Shown: in pieces, positions 25,101 to 36,960 of the stretch
Layout of the letters: each line of letters opens with the position of its first letter
Numbering within the stretch: the first letter of the stretch is position 1
Origin: Nymphaea colorata
Taxonomy: Eukaryota > Streptophyta > Magnoliopsida > Nymphaeales > Nymphaeaceae
Reading direction: 5' to 3'
Length of the DNA: 64,000 nucleotides
Assembly (NCBI RefSeq): GCF_008831285.2
Contig: NC_045147.1
Span: 1,886,001-1,950,000 of the forward strand
The notes under the pieces: generated by a model
The model's database searches: none
Seen by the model: only the letters and a program-made list of their open reading frames with translations
What the model was told of the DNA's origin: nothing
Position numbers and translations under genes: made by a program

Positions 25101-27166
25101 AGGAGAAGTGAACATATTATCTATGCATAGTTTAGGTTTGATAGCATTTCCCAACGAAGAAATAAGATAGAGCGTATGGCAACTAAATTTATGTTCATCG
25201 GCTATTCACCATAGAAAATAAAGCTTATAAATGTTATAATGTGAAGAATGGGAAATTTGACTCGGTTAAGTTTGAAGAAGAAACACCTTTTTTATAATTA
25301 TGAAGACAATTATGACCTTATTCATGTTTTTATTTTATAGGAAATCTGATTAATGAAATGAATCACATTTTTCTTAATATATCTCAAGAAGATATGTTTA
25401 CAACAATGAAAGTTACGCCAACAATGCTGGCCATGTTGAAAGCATGGATGTTGAACCCATTCACTGAACTCAAAGGACCATTAGAAGACCAAGGCATCAC
25501 CAAAGACTTCATCACACATAAGGCAGTTACTCATCCTATTGAGAATCAAGTACAATACAAGGGAATCATTATGAAGCTTTTCTTACTAAATTTGATGTCA
25601 TACATGAGAAGACACAATATGAAGAAGCATGTAAAAATCAAGGTTGGGTCAATGCCATGAAAGAAAAGTTAAATGCTCCAGAGAAGAACTATACATGGGA
25701 AATTGTAAGGGGACCCCCAAATCAGTATATTATTGGGTGTAAGCAAGTGTATACGGTGAAATACAAGAGTGATAGGACTGTAGAGCATTTAAAAGTTCAA
25801 CTCATCACTAAGGGCCACTTGAAACAACAAGAAACGACTAGAGAAAGACATTCATGCCAGTTGCTAAGATAACCATGTTTAGGATCAAGCTGTCTATAGT
25901 GTGCAATTTTGGATGTGAGCTCCCCAAGTTGATGTGAACAATGCTTTTATGTAAGGTGAAACTGAAGATGTCCCTATTGAGATTCCCCTTGGACACCCAT
26001 GTTCTGGAGAAGGCAATATGGTCTTAAGCAGTCACCTCTGGTGTGATACTCCAAACTCAGTGGTTCACCACAAGGTAAGGTATTCAAAAGGTGCATATAT
26101 GATAATTCACTATTTATCAAAAGAAACAATCAAAATACAACTAATGTCCTCTTTTATGTAGTTGATATAGCTTTTATAGCAAGTGCAAAGAAGAAATATC
26201 AGAAGTTAAAGAATATTTGTACAAAGTCTTTCAAATAAAAAACCTAAGAAAATTAAAGTACTTTTTTGGATTGAAGTACAATATTATACTAAAGGTATGC
26301 ATCTCTCACAATGGAAGTATGCTTTGGATTTGTTGAAAGATACAAGAAAAATGAGAGCTAAAGCTGTTGAAACTTCTATAGAAGTGAATCACATACTTGA
26401 AACAACAAATGATGAACCTTTAGAAGAAGTTCAGCAATATAAAGACTTGTTGGAAGCTAATATATCTTACTGTTACTAGACTAGTCCTTACTTGCATAGT
26501 CACCGAGGTGGGCAAATTTATGCATAGTCCTGAAAGGTGATATTTATTCTATAACGTTGATAATTATTTTTCTTTGATTTTGGCATATAGAAGAAGAAGA
26601 TAACCCAGTTCTTATAAAATGAAGGATTATTTGTTTCAATAATAAAGCATTTGGTTATGGATTGGGCTTTAAAAGGAAAAGACCAGGGAATAACACTGTA
26701 ATACAGTTAGAGTGAAGCAAATTGGACTAGAAGGGATATTCTTAAAAAATGTACCACAAGATACTGCATAGTCATTGGTGATAATTTAGTTGCTTGGAAG
26801 AGTAAAAAACAAAAGGTTGTGTCTCGATCAAGAGTCAAAGATAAGTACGGAGCAGTGGCCACTTGGCTTGTAAGTTATCATGGTTTAGAGCATTAATTGG
26901 AAAATTGAGGCTTAAAGTTCCTATGACAATGTATTGCAATAATAAAACAACTATATTTATTGTGGCCAATCTCATGTACCACAAACGGACGAAGCACATT
27001 AAGATTGACTATCACTCTTTAAAGGATAAGGTGCAAACTAAAAGAAATGGTATCACCTTCACCACAAGCCACAAACAATTGGTACATACCTTTGTCATTA
27101 AGGAACTATTTCAAATCTCACTCAGCAAGCTGGGGATATATGACCTCTCCCTCAACTCAAGGGGGA
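22190..27166 (+). pseudogene. Decayed copia gag-pol remnants (older element)
   Basis: Recognisable pieces in order: gag (VTPFNGPNYLAWS, about 22220-22260), a zinc-knuckle trace (CTYC, near 23160), a protease site DSGA (about 23442), a pre-integrase trace (VRLGHSSDLTFNMLK, about 23830), the integrase core (24700-25000, ending near TPQPNNVSKRKNHHLLEV), RT (WVNAMKEKL ... GCKQVYTVKYKSD, 25640-25780), and RNase H (LVAWKSKKQKVVSRS, about 26790; YCNNKTTIFI and KHIKIDYH, 26930-27010; LSKLGIYDL near 27125). Frames change repeatedly and stops are frequent. About 22700-22885 and 24050-24640 do not fit the copia order and look like later insertions. Confidence 0.75.
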
Positions 27167-27682
27167 GTATTAAGTAATGATCATCTCCATCAAACTGAAG
27201 TGTTTTTGAAACCATTGATGTCATTGATATAGTTTTCCATTTTTATCATTTCTTATTTTATGAAACATATCGTTGTCGAAAATGGTGCACAGTCGTTTGT
27301 TCTTTGCTGCCCTTTATAATTTTATAGGTTTTTCCTTTTTGTCTAGCTCTATTCATTGTGTTTTTCCTATCACAATGAAGAAGCCTCGTATGCATTTATA
27401 TGTCATATAACAACAATAAATATGAAATAAAATCAGAGTTTTTGGTGCTTTATCATGGGTATGAGCCATATGCCGGTCGAATAACATGCATACTTGTCTT
27501 TCCTTTTGTTCTTTCCACTCTGTATTATATGTGTTGCAGCTAGAGATTGGAGTTGCATGTTGACAACACCGTATTTGGTAGTTGCCAGCTTTACTGGAAG
27601 TCGTAAGCACTAAATTCATATTTCATCTTTACAAATACAAAGGAACAAATAGATTGACTTTCAAGTGCATCAACAGCCAATT

Positions 27683-27830
27683 AAAGTTGATCCAAACTCT
27701 TGGCTAAGGGGTTAGGTTTAAGTCCTTCAAGATGGAAAAAGTTAAGCGTTCGATCACAGGATACCTATATGTTGGCATAATCTAGTAAAATTATGTCTTT
27801 CTCCAACTTGCCAACTGAGTAGAAAAAACA
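27683..27830 (+). mobile_element. tRNA-derived SINE-like fragment
   Basis: Has a box A-like TGGCTAAGGGGT (27701-27712) and a box B-like GTTCGATCA (27748-27756) about 36 bases further on, the spacing of an internal RNA polymerase III promoter. No cloverleaf with paired acceptor arms is seen, so it is not a functional tRNA gene. The 3' tail is not clear. Confidence 0.45.
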
Positions 27831-28513
27831 TTTACTCCAATTTTTTAAATCAGAACAGCTATCATTATAATTTTCCCTACCTTTAAATCCATTTTATTGG
27901 CACTTCCATTTTTTCCAAATGCGTAAACTCTCTCATGCCTATGGCTCCCAATAAAAGTTCTAGAAAGGGTTGCTAGAGATTTTGCAATTACAAATAAATT
28001 CTCTCCTTAAATCATTTCCTAGACAATGTCATTGTCTATAAACCCATAAAGTTATCCTATTATGCCCAAAACTTTTTGTGCTAATGTTTGAGACATTTTA
28101 GTCTATTTTACTGTGGCGTGCCTCATAAGCCCCTCTATTCATGGATTCATGAAAATGTACGAAAGTTCTATTGGCCTATGCCATTCTATGACTTGTATTT
28201 TTAGCATATGGTATTGAGTGACCTACCAAGGGGAGCTTTGTCCTATTCAATATTCAAGACCTATAACGGAAGCCATCCTCTCAATGTTCTCTAGTGATAC
28301 AAGCACAGAAAACTATAAGAAAAACCACTTTCATGATCAACTGTAATTAAATTGAACCTTAATCGACAAGGAAAAGAAGTGATTCATGGTGCCAACAATA
28401 TTAGTGTTGATATATGCATCCAATAGATACATAAACGTAGGTGCAGATGAAGGCTATCCAAGCTTTTAGCATAAGAACATGCAGTGTACATGTGTGAGCA
28501 GACCTCCCTTAGT

Positions 28514-28524
28514 CACTACAAGAA
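28514..28524 (+). other. CACTA-type transposon terminus
   Basis: CACTACAAGAA is the conserved end of plant CACTA elements. The sequence following it (GTTGGTAACAAATC, CATCAATACGGCCATGACTA) resembles their subterminal repeats. An inverted TTCTTGTAGTG lies at 33262-33272; see the findings for the doubt about pairing them. Confidence 0.5.
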
Positions 28525-29740
28525 TTGTCATCCCTTTGATGTTTTTTTTATTATTAGTAATTCATTTTATGTTGGTAACAAATCATCAATACGGCCATGA
28601 CTAATGCTTTCATCATAGAATAGTGTGCTGACATTTTCATCCATAGTTAGTGACAACTGACAACACAATGAGACTCTGTTTGATTAATAAGCACTTGTAA
28701 TTTAGTGAAGAGACCCATATTTTTTAATGATTTAGATAATGATGAGAGTCATTCCTTAATTTGCATAATGCATTCAATTCGAGCATCTCTTTGAAGTATG
28801 AGAAGGGCCAAATGCTTTTGTGGAAATCTGAAATTGAGGAGGAAGCATATCCTCTTGTGCATCCTTGAAGATGAGAAAAATGTTGAAATAGACTTCAAAC
28901 TCTTTAATTTTTTATTATCATTCTTACATTTAAAGGTAAAAATTTTATTGAAGGTTTTTGTTATATTGTGCTAACAATAATAAAAAAAATTGAAGAGGGT
29001 GAAGTCTATTTCACCATTTTTCAGCTGGGTAGAGGTGGTAGTGCATAGAACGTGACTTCAAATATGCTACAATTTGGTCTTCATTAATCTTAGAGTTACT
29101 TACTTCTGACATATAAAGCAATTCTAACCTAAAAATAGTCCAATTAAACTTGTAAAACTATCATAAGCATGTCAAAACTAGAAAACAAACTAGATATGCT
29201 AGGGAACATGCAATAATTAAAACGGAAATAAACCAAACCTAGCTGCTAGTTCTAAAAACATAATAAGATATCTACATTGAATAACTAATACAAGTCAACA
29301 CCTAGGGCTATGCATGTCAGAAAATCCTAAGCCTTTGATTAATGACAAAAACATGTTCTTAAGTTATATGATGAATGAATTGCTCAAAGACCTAACTAGG
29401 ATGCACGCATGATGATTTTTTCCCAACTAAGAAGACTAATAGAGGGCATAGGAGATTAGATGAAGCAGATGAATGAGTTGGCAAACCTAATGCCATGGAT
29501 GGTGTGGACCTAGGTGGGTCTAAATGATGCATAATTCATGGGGGACCATTAAGGTTAACTAAAAGTAAAGTAGCTAAGTTAATTACTAAGGGTAGAAATA
29601 GTTACTGGGATAAATTCTAGTACACTAAATACCTAAATTTGAAGAGGTCAACTACGTTGGTGGTTAAACTATGGAGCAAAATCCAAAAGTGACACTAATG
29701 TGGCACCCATAAGATTGCTAAGAGAGAGGGAGGGAGAAAA

Positions 29741-29766
29741 AAGAGAGAGAGAGAGAGAGAGAGAGA
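29741..29766 (+). repeat. GA microsatellite
   Basis: About 12 GA repeats in a purine-rich stretch. Confidence 0.95.
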
Positions 29767-29951
29767 AGCAGAAGAAATAGTAGGGGCATTGAGAAGAGAA
29801 AAGGAGAGACAAGAGCGCAAAGAAATGTAAAAAGTACACATCCTACTTGTATATATGCAACTCTACATGAAATTTTGCTAAAACAAAATAATGTGTAAAT
29901 TCTCTATATGCTCAATGTCGTATGAAATTACCCATATGAATTAATCTTCAA

Positions 29952-30114
29952 GGGGACGTTTGGCAACAGTAACGCATTGCTATTGTCCCATGAATCTACC
30001 CAAAAAAATAGAACATATTCATAGAACAATTGTGATGATATTCGTTAGATTTGCCCCATCTTTTGGGGTAGGTTCATGGTACAATAACAAAATGTTACTG
30101 TCACAAACAGCCCT
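29952..30114. mobile_element. MITE with long inverted repeats, about 163 bp
   Basis: The left arm GGGGACGTTTGGCAACAGTA and the inverted right arm GGGCTGTTTGTGACAGTAAC agree, and similarity continues inward (CATGAATCTACCC against CATGAACCTACCC inverted). The structure is a near-complete foldback. The target duplication is not clear. Confidence 0.65.
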
Positions 30115-31299
30115 AAGACACACAAAGGCATCACATTAAATGTACAAGACCTATGATAAGAACAAATGAAGAATAGACACTGATATTTCACGTGGTATCA
30201 TGTCTAGAACCTTGAAATACTTTTTTCAAGAATCCAGCAACTTCTAGTCTAGCATTGTTGAGCAGTCTAAACTACTAAATTTCCATACATGATCTAAAAA
30301 ATGTCTAAAACTTAACTCAATCAACAAAGCACGTTGAAGAATAGTAAATAAATCAGCAAAGTCAGCCTAAACAACTAAATTAACTAGGCAAACCCATCAA
30401 CTACAATGGCATTTAAACATGCAATTCAAACCCCATACAATTAGACTAAAACATGAATTATTCAATCAAAGACTATAATATAACACATATAATACTCAAA
30501 AGGGTATTTGAACATGCAGCTAAAATCTCACAAATAGAAAAATAGAAACGTTTTACCAAAAATATTTCTCAAATGACCCATTGGGGGACCAATTGAGAGC
30601 ACTAAAACCAACAAAAACATTAGTCCTACCTATGTTGGATTATTGCATGTTTGAATAGCTTTGACTAGAATCATCATATAATGATAGCTAATATATGCAA
30701 CATAATCTTACATACTTGTCTAGGCTGGAGAACAACTTGAAAATTTAGGAAGAAATCAGTGATGGTATTAACATCTTAGCTAGTTTGAGACAAGAAGGGA
30801 CTGGAAGTGCGGACATACTCATTGGAAGAAATTCATATTTTTTCTCATTTTGGAAAACCAATATTTTCTTTATTGAGAAAGCATGACGACCGACATATAT
30901 ATTTTTCATTTGAAGTTCAAAACATAAGTAGCTTTGTGCTTAACTTCATACACAATGAAATGCATTGCTTGGTTTTGGCATCAAATTTGTTTTTGTTATA
31001 ATTCATCAATATTGGTTTTCAAGAACATTGAAAAAATTTAAAGAATGAATAATCAGGCTTTCAATGGAGCTTCAATTCATGTGGAGAGCATTGGTTCATA
31101 TTTTTGTTGGAAGCTAATTTATTGCATGTGCCGTTGTTGTTCTAAATGCATTCAACTAGAACTGTCGAGGTAATTTGGCAACATTAAACATGGACAATCT
31201 CATTCCCACACCATTTCTAAGTTTCTGTTCTACTAATATATTTTTGCTCAAGTGTGTGGGGGTAGGAAAAACAATGGTACACTCCTTGATTGATCAAAA

Positions 31300-32430
31300 C
31301 AAAAAAAAAAACAATCAGTCACTAGACAACTCTCCACGGTTGTTAGTTTGAAGAGTTTTAATCTTTTGCCCCATTGATTCTCAACAATTGATTTAAATTC
31401 AATCAAACGATCAAACACTTCACATTAAATTTCAAAGGAAGCATGCACACAAATCTTGTATAATCATCTACAAACAATAGAAAATAAGCAAATCCTTCTC
31501 TTGATTGTACAAGAGACGGACCCCATACATCACTCTGAATAAATCAAGAGGTTTGACAGCTCTATGAACAGCTGCCTTAAATATTAATTTATGAGCTTTC
31601 CAAATAAGACAACTCTCACAGAAATAATCTCTTCTATTGTCCATTGAAATGAACTGCTTGTAATCTAAAAAACTAAGAACCTTTTTATTCACTTGCCCTA
31701 GTCTTTGATGCCATACTCCAAATGATGCGGGCTTTGAGATATATTGGCTAGCAAAGCTTCCTTCACCTACGGTTGAAACTCACATAGCATAGTTCGAGTT
31801 CTCCTGCCTTAGAAAGGCCATTGAGCATGATTTACACCAGATGTAACGCAGCAAGAGGGTGACCAACTGATGAAAAGGTATTAGCCAAAAGTCTTAATTA
31901 ATTTCAAGTAAGTCACCATAACAACATTTTTTATCATGAAATTTAGCTCTTTCTTTAACAACAATATGGGAAGAGAAGATTGGAATCTCTAGGATTTCTT
32001 GAGATCCACTCATGCCTCACAAGCGGTTTGAGCATCCGGAATTTGGCCCAAGACTGGTTCAGTAGTAATCGCATGAATCCGGCCGAACACTAACTGATCC
32101 GAGCGCTCCCATTCGATGAGCACCGGATTGTCTTCTTCCCGACTGTTTTCTTGTGATTTTAGTTGGTGGAGCTTCACTTGAACCATCTACAAACTTCATT
32201 AATCCTTGAGAATGCATACAAACTGCTGCTGTCTTCGCCATAACAAATAGTTGATTTTGTTTAGTTTCCTTGATACTAGACTCGCAGCTGCATTCCATTG
32301 AGCTAAATGAGAGTTTGATGACACCATTATTTTGAACCACCACAAGTAAGAGAGAAGAGAATAGACTGAAGAGAGAACATGAGAAGCAAAAAAGACAGCA
32401 AGAGGACTATAGCCCTGATACCATGATAGA
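31300..32430 (-). mobile_element. Copia fragment: 5' end with primer site, gag start and integrase piece
   Basis: On the minus strand the primer site TGGTATCAGGGCT lies at 32411-32423, next to a TG/CA-type LTR end at 32424. Downstream are a gag piece (SQGLMKFVDGSSEAPPTKIT, near 32160-32210, with YLLWR in another frame near 32245), then a pre-integrase/integrase piece (VWHQRLGQVNKKVLSFLD, FCESCLIWKAHKL, and LFVDDYTRF in another frame, 31300-31730). The middle of gag, the zinc knuckle and protease are missing between about 31800 and 32060, so an internal deletion is likely. No RT or 3' LTR was found to the left. Confidence 0.7.
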
Positions 32431-32720
32431 TCTGGTATCTTGCGCACAATTTTTGGAAGGGCTCATATATCTATCGTGAGCCACAAAATTCCTTTATATT
32501 TAACATGTTTTTTAGTTACAACAAATCTAGCGAGAGATACATGCCGGTACAATTTACAGCATGAAATTAAAAATACTTGACAAATAAGTTACAATGGACT
32601 TATTTCCAAGCAATAAAAAAAATCCCTTAAGTTATACATCTAACTAATTCTTTTTTTTTTTTAATCTTTGGCAGCTCCATAATTATTGTCAACGATGGAA
32701 TCTCCATGATTATCAACTCC
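32424..32720 (-). repeat. Probable 5' LTR of the decayed minus-strand copia fragment
   Basis: Starts TGATAGATCTGG on the plus strand directly beside the tRNA-Met primer site at 32411-32423, as an LTR should. The other limit is uncertain; a CA end near 32713 is possible. No second copy was found in the window, so the extent is inferred. Confidence 0.45.
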
Positions 32721-33289
32721 ACCAAGATCTGTTGCCTTTACAAATTCTTCACTAACTCCTTTTCGGATACGGGTTTTGGTGCTTGGACTTAGAGCTGGAT
32801 ATGGTCCATGATTCATCGTGGCTTCGCCATGTCGAATTTGGATCTGATTGCCTTTTTAAAATCAATCCAAAACATTAAAATTCATCCATCTCTCCAATTT
32901 GGGTTTTGTTTTTAGTAGAATTCTGATTGGAATTAAGCATAGGATTTAATCCTTAAAATATCAGTGAATGAATGCATTTGATGCTAAGAATGTGATGCAT
33001 TTCATGCATCATCAAGGAGCTTCTTCCCTACGTCAATTCAGTGAAAAGTGCCGGTGCGCAATAGTACCGCTGGCCGAGACTTCATTGTTCCTGCTGACAA
33101 GAGGAATATGTATGGAGAATGAACTAAAATATTTTCACATCAGAAGACAATGGGAGGGGAAAAGCTAGATTTCAAAGCATAATTTCTAGGAACATGTCCA
33201 GCAAAAGGTGAGCCATTCCTATTGATAACCTCGGTTTGGGTACAGTGTCTACTTAGCTTCATTCTTGTAGTGATTTATGTCATCTTCAG

Positions 33290-33600
33290 ATGTTTCTTGT
33301 TACGATGTTTTTCTCGAAGTCCATAAAGCTAAAGACAAGTTTAGTGCTCAACTGATTAATTGTGTTTTCTTAAGCTATTAGTGATTTTTTTTTTAAATCC
33401 ACATTTGATATGATGCTATTTTTTTTATTTGTTTGCAGAGATGTATTTTTTATTGAAGACACATTTGATAGTTTTGAATCTTCAATTGTTGATCTATGTT
33501 TCAATGATATTTTTATATTTCTTGAGAACTCATTATATGTCACTTCTAATGTTCAAGAGAATGTAGAAAATGAAAGCTGCTACCAAAAAATTTAATCGTC
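33290..33600 (+). pseudogene. Copia integrase C-terminal remnant
   Basis: The plus strand reads KAKDKFSAQLINCVFLSY (about 33328-33381), then, after about 60 bases, FVCRDVFFIEDTFDSFESS (about 33428-33485). These resemble the copia segment that ends the integrase (K-x-D-x-R-A-x-KCVFLGY ... VSRDVxFFED). The frame is open only in pieces. It is separate from the minus-strand copia fragment at 31300-32430 and lies on the opposite strand. Confidence 0.5.
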
Positions 33601-34280
33601 CTAGAAGACCCTCGAAGTAGACTTCAAAATTTTGTCACCTAGGATTCTAAGCAACACCACATTGAAAATTGTGTCTCCTACGAAATGCAGCTTTATTGAA
33701 TGTTATATCTTCAATTGACCCAAAAAGAATGCACGAGACTCTTCATAGAAATATTCAAGTACACATGAAAACTTTGCTCTCTTCTAAAAGAAGAAAAGGA
33801 TAAACAGATGTAGCAGTGATTGACCAATTGAACGGTACAACACTGGACTACTCAATAAAGGTTTCATCCAAACCTGTGAGATTGATTGTTACATGAAAAC
33901 CTTTGCCCAGTCATTAAAATGAATATACTTTAGATTTTTGCTTTCAATCACTTGCAATTACAATGGAAATCATTTTTACCTCATCATCGAAGTCCTTGTC
34001 AAGGGGTCGAAACAACCAAATTTTTAATGAATTTGGATAGCAGTTGTAGTTAGTACTTACCTTCTTGATATGGTGAAAATAAGTAAGTTCAACAACTTGA
34101 TGGATATTCATGAGGGAAGACTGCACATGTTCGTAGCGATGTGAGATCACCAGGAAACAAGGTGTGGATTTCCTTAACATTAATTTGGTCATCCCCACAC
34201 CCTCAAAATGCAACCTTCAACTCACGGTTTTGTATATATACTGTAACGTGGATTAATCTAAGATCCACACGATTAAGATA

Positions 34281-34300
34281 CTCAGTTTGTTCAAACTGAG
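34281..34300. repeat. Short perfect palindrome
   Basis: CTCAGTTTG and CAAACTGAG flank a 2-base centre. It lies about 170 bp left of the 34476 MITE. No terminator function is claimed. Confidence 0.6.
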
Positions 34301-34475
34301 GATTTACAATAGATCTGAGATTCAGGGCTATCAAACACTATCTTAAAGCTGCTTAAATAATTAGGATTGTGAAATTCATCCTTGAGTACTTATAACAAAA
34401 TTGATACACTCGTGTACTTATGCATTCGTGCATTCTGCTTAACTGTTCCAAATCACTCTTGATGCATATATCAAC

Positions 34476-34838
34476 CATAGTTACAAATAACGTTCTGAAG
34501 TTTAAACAGCGATGTTTTTCTCCGGTATAATATGGCGAGCTTGAAAAAAATGATAAAAAAAAGAGAAAAATATGGTAAATTTTTAAAAATAATTTGAGAA
34601 AAAAATAAAATAATTGAGAAACTAATAACACAAACATCAAAAGATCAGTACATTTATAATAAATAAAAAATAAAAAATAAAAAAAATTGTTTGCCATTAA
34701 AAAAATGAAAAAACTCAAAAACGTGTTTTTTATTTTATTTTTTATGTTTTTTTTTCAAAAACACATTTTTTAAAGTTTTAAACGGTAATTTAATTTGTCG
34801 CATTTGTTTTTGAAAAAAATGCATTTTTTGTGACTATG
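34476..34838 (+). mobile_element. MITE with CATAG termini, 363 bp
   Basis: The ends are CATAGTTACAAA and, inverted, CATAGTCACAAA: 11 of 12 bases agree. The flanks ATATCAAC (34468-34475) and ATATTAAC (34839-34846) form an 8-bp target duplication with one mismatch. The interior is strongly AT-rich with A- and T-runs. The 8-bp duplication points to the hAT superfamily; the terminus alone does not settle it. Confidence 0.82.
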
Positions 34839-35342
34839 ATATTAACTGACACCAGCTGGGTCTATACTGATGAAAAAGAAAATAATAATTGATTTTACTG
34901 TACAAGTTCTTTCCAAACTGGGCACAAAACCATTTCGGTGAGTTCATGAAGAGCTCCCCTTATATAGTGTTAAATTAACGAAAGCATGAACTTGTTGGAG
35001 AACTACAAATGCCACAGCTAGTCGTGCGTGAACTTGAAGAATGCCCAAATAACGGCTCTAGTATCACAAATTTTTAACCATTCTAGTGGTGGCAGAACCT
35101 GAAAAATCTGGTTGATAGGAACTAGTACTGAAATTTTAAATTTTCAAGGGAGAATAAATATATAAAATTAACAAACCCGGCGAGAAAAGGGCTAAAAGTT
35201 TCTGATTATGCCGCATGATCTATCATCTAAGCGAGTCATATCCAATGGTGACCGGGATTTCATATATTCCGTTATTCTCCAAGATTATTCTTTATTTATT
35301 GATAAAGAGGCGAATAAATAGATTCATCATACCTTTTCAATA

Positions 35343-35722
35343 TAGGGATGTCAATATATCTGATTTGAATCGCATATCTAACCGATCCGATCCGATCCAA
35401 AAAAATCAGATATGAAAAAAAAAAAAAATATTCGATTAAGAAATCAGATCAGATTCGGATTTAATAATGGCATCCGATCATATTTGGATATACATAAATA
35501 TCCGATCAAATTCGGATACGGATTCATTTTTAAACAAATATTATGTATCTAATGCTATTAAATTTTGAAAATTGGCAAAATCCGGTTCAAAATTCGGATT
35601 CGGATATGACTTTTTTTTTATCCAAATTCGAATCTGAATTTGAATCTGAATATGTGAATATCCAAAAAAATAGATATGATTAAAGATATATTCAATCCAA
35701 ATCCGATCCGTTGACATCCCTA
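35343..35722 (+). mobile_element. hAT-type MITE, 380 bp
   Basis: The ends are TAGGGATGTCAAT and, inverted, TAGGGATGTCAAC. The flanking 8-bp duplications TTTCAATA (35335-35342) and TTCCAATA (35723-35730) differ by one base. The interior is built of repeated motifs such as GATCCGAT, GGATTCGGAT and ATCCGAATTC in both orientations, so it can fold back on itself. There is no coding capacity. TAGGGATGTCAA termini with 8-bp duplications are typical of a hAT MITE group in plants. Confidence 0.9.
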
Positions 35723-36350
35723 TTCCAATATGATCCGAAATAGAAAAAAGAACTAACCTCTTATTCTAGTACTAGTACAATACCTGCAAATGGTATGCTT
35801 ATTTGCACAATCTGCGATTCAACAATGACCAAATATGATATCATATACAGGCCGATTCAGTCGTCAAAAAAAGATGGTCTGGTTAAATAGCAAAGACCAA
35901 CACCGTCAGAAGGTTTTTTTCTGAGCTTTTGTTATATTCGATTTTCAAATGGACGGGATTTCAAAATAATGCCTGCTATTCTTCCTATTTAAACTTTAGC
36001 ATCATGAGTTCATGACCGCAGGGCAAGGTGGGTCTAGATGTTGCTGATAATTGTGAAGTATCTGCTGTTTATTTATGTTTTTAGGAAGAAGGGGTCTGCT
36101 GCCTTGAGGACATGCACCAACCAGTTGGTTGGATCCTTTTGTATGGCAGCTTCAATATGCCCTGAATTAAACCTCACTGCGCAACCCTCCAACCATATAT
36201 ATGCGAAGCCTACGACTTATCAGTAACATGAACACTGACACAGCTGCGAGGAGGAACAAATAATGGAGTAGTCATTGTCTTTTTCCTGTTTTTCTTTTTC
36301 TGGTTTAAGAAAAACTGTGGAGTTTTTATGGGACAAAACCATCGGATACC

Positions 36351-36353
<3 letters not shown>

Positions 36354-36391
<38 letters not shown>
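36354..36391 (+). repeat. CT microsatellite
   Basis: About 19 uninterrupted CT repeats. Confidence 0.97.
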
Positions 36392-36394
<3 letters not shown>

Positions 36395-36837
36395 TTGTCC
36401 AGCCAAGAAATAGGAGCAGGCCGCAGGCCCCGCAGGGTCGCGCCATGGCCAACATCCCCTTCCAGATTTTGAAAATTTAAAATGTACATGTTATTTATAT
36501 ATATATAAACTCTTATAGTAATTTTCAGATAGGTTCATAGATCATTAGCCCCAAGACAAAATTTCTAGCTCTGCCCTTGATGCTACATGGGTAGCTGAGT
36601 GAGAGAGGGTTTTGAACATGTAAATTGATCAGACTGAGAAAAATGGAAGCTATTTACACCGATTACCAGTCGGTCAATCGGTTTTATTGATAAGTTTCAA
36701 GGTGTGACATATAAAATTATATTTCAAATAATGAATGACAATTTGTACTTTGACCTCAACAAATAAATTTCTTAGTGACGCTTTAAAGAATATGAACACG
36801 CATATATGTCATTTATGAAAGTAAATAGTATTGCCTT

Positions 36838-36960
36838 TACCCCAAGGGGTAGTAGCGTACTAAGCGGCCAGATGGTCTCACTCTTTTAAAGACTCGTGTT
36901 TGAATCTTGAAATGGTCACTATCACGCTTCCGTATTCGCTCTACCTCTGCACCATAAACG
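36838..36960 (+). mobile_element. Possible tRNA-derived SINE head
   Basis: Contains TAGCGTACTAAGCGG (about 36853) as a box A-like site and GTTTGAATC (36898-36906) as a box B-like site, with the surrounding wording of plant SINE heads (AGGGGTAGTAGCG, AGATGGTCTCACTC). It is degenerate, and no tail or target duplication is visible. Confidence 0.35.

Larger units (their letters stand above)
16525..27480 (+). mobile_element. Older Ty1/copia element, decayed, split by the younger insertion
   Basis: Plus-strand coding remnants from 22190 to 27160 follow the copia order and end in a polypurine tract (CTCAAGGGGGAG, about 27155-27166). The 3' LTR begins near 27168. Its opening part (27195-27285) is similar to 16535-16640: both contain a block like GTGTTT-x-GAAAC followed further on by TGTCGAAAATGGTGCA. 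A second match joins 16690-16707 with 22052-22075 across the younger element, so the younger element landed in the 5' LTR of the older one. Outer limits are not sharp, and I found no primer site or target duplication. Many stops and frameshifts show great age. Confidence 0.7.
27490..31290. other. Intergenic AT-rich DNA
   Basis: No gene seen. It holds a SINE-like fragment (27683), a CACTA-type end (28514) and a foldback MITE (29952); the rest is unassigned. Confidence 0.5.

Noticed and set aside
27701-27756. tRNA gene
   Set aside because: Boxes A and B are present, but no acceptor or anticodon stems pair, so it is called a SINE-like fragment instead.
35215-35342. Short open frame (IPLFSKIILYLLIKRRINRF) that continues across the 35343 MITE, considered as organelle-derived DNA
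   Set aside because: I could not match it to any plastid or mitochondrial gene with confidence, so no transfer is claimed.
36354-36391. Regulatory GAGA element
   Set aside because: It is a plain microsatellite with no gene nearby; there is no evidence for function beyond the repeat.
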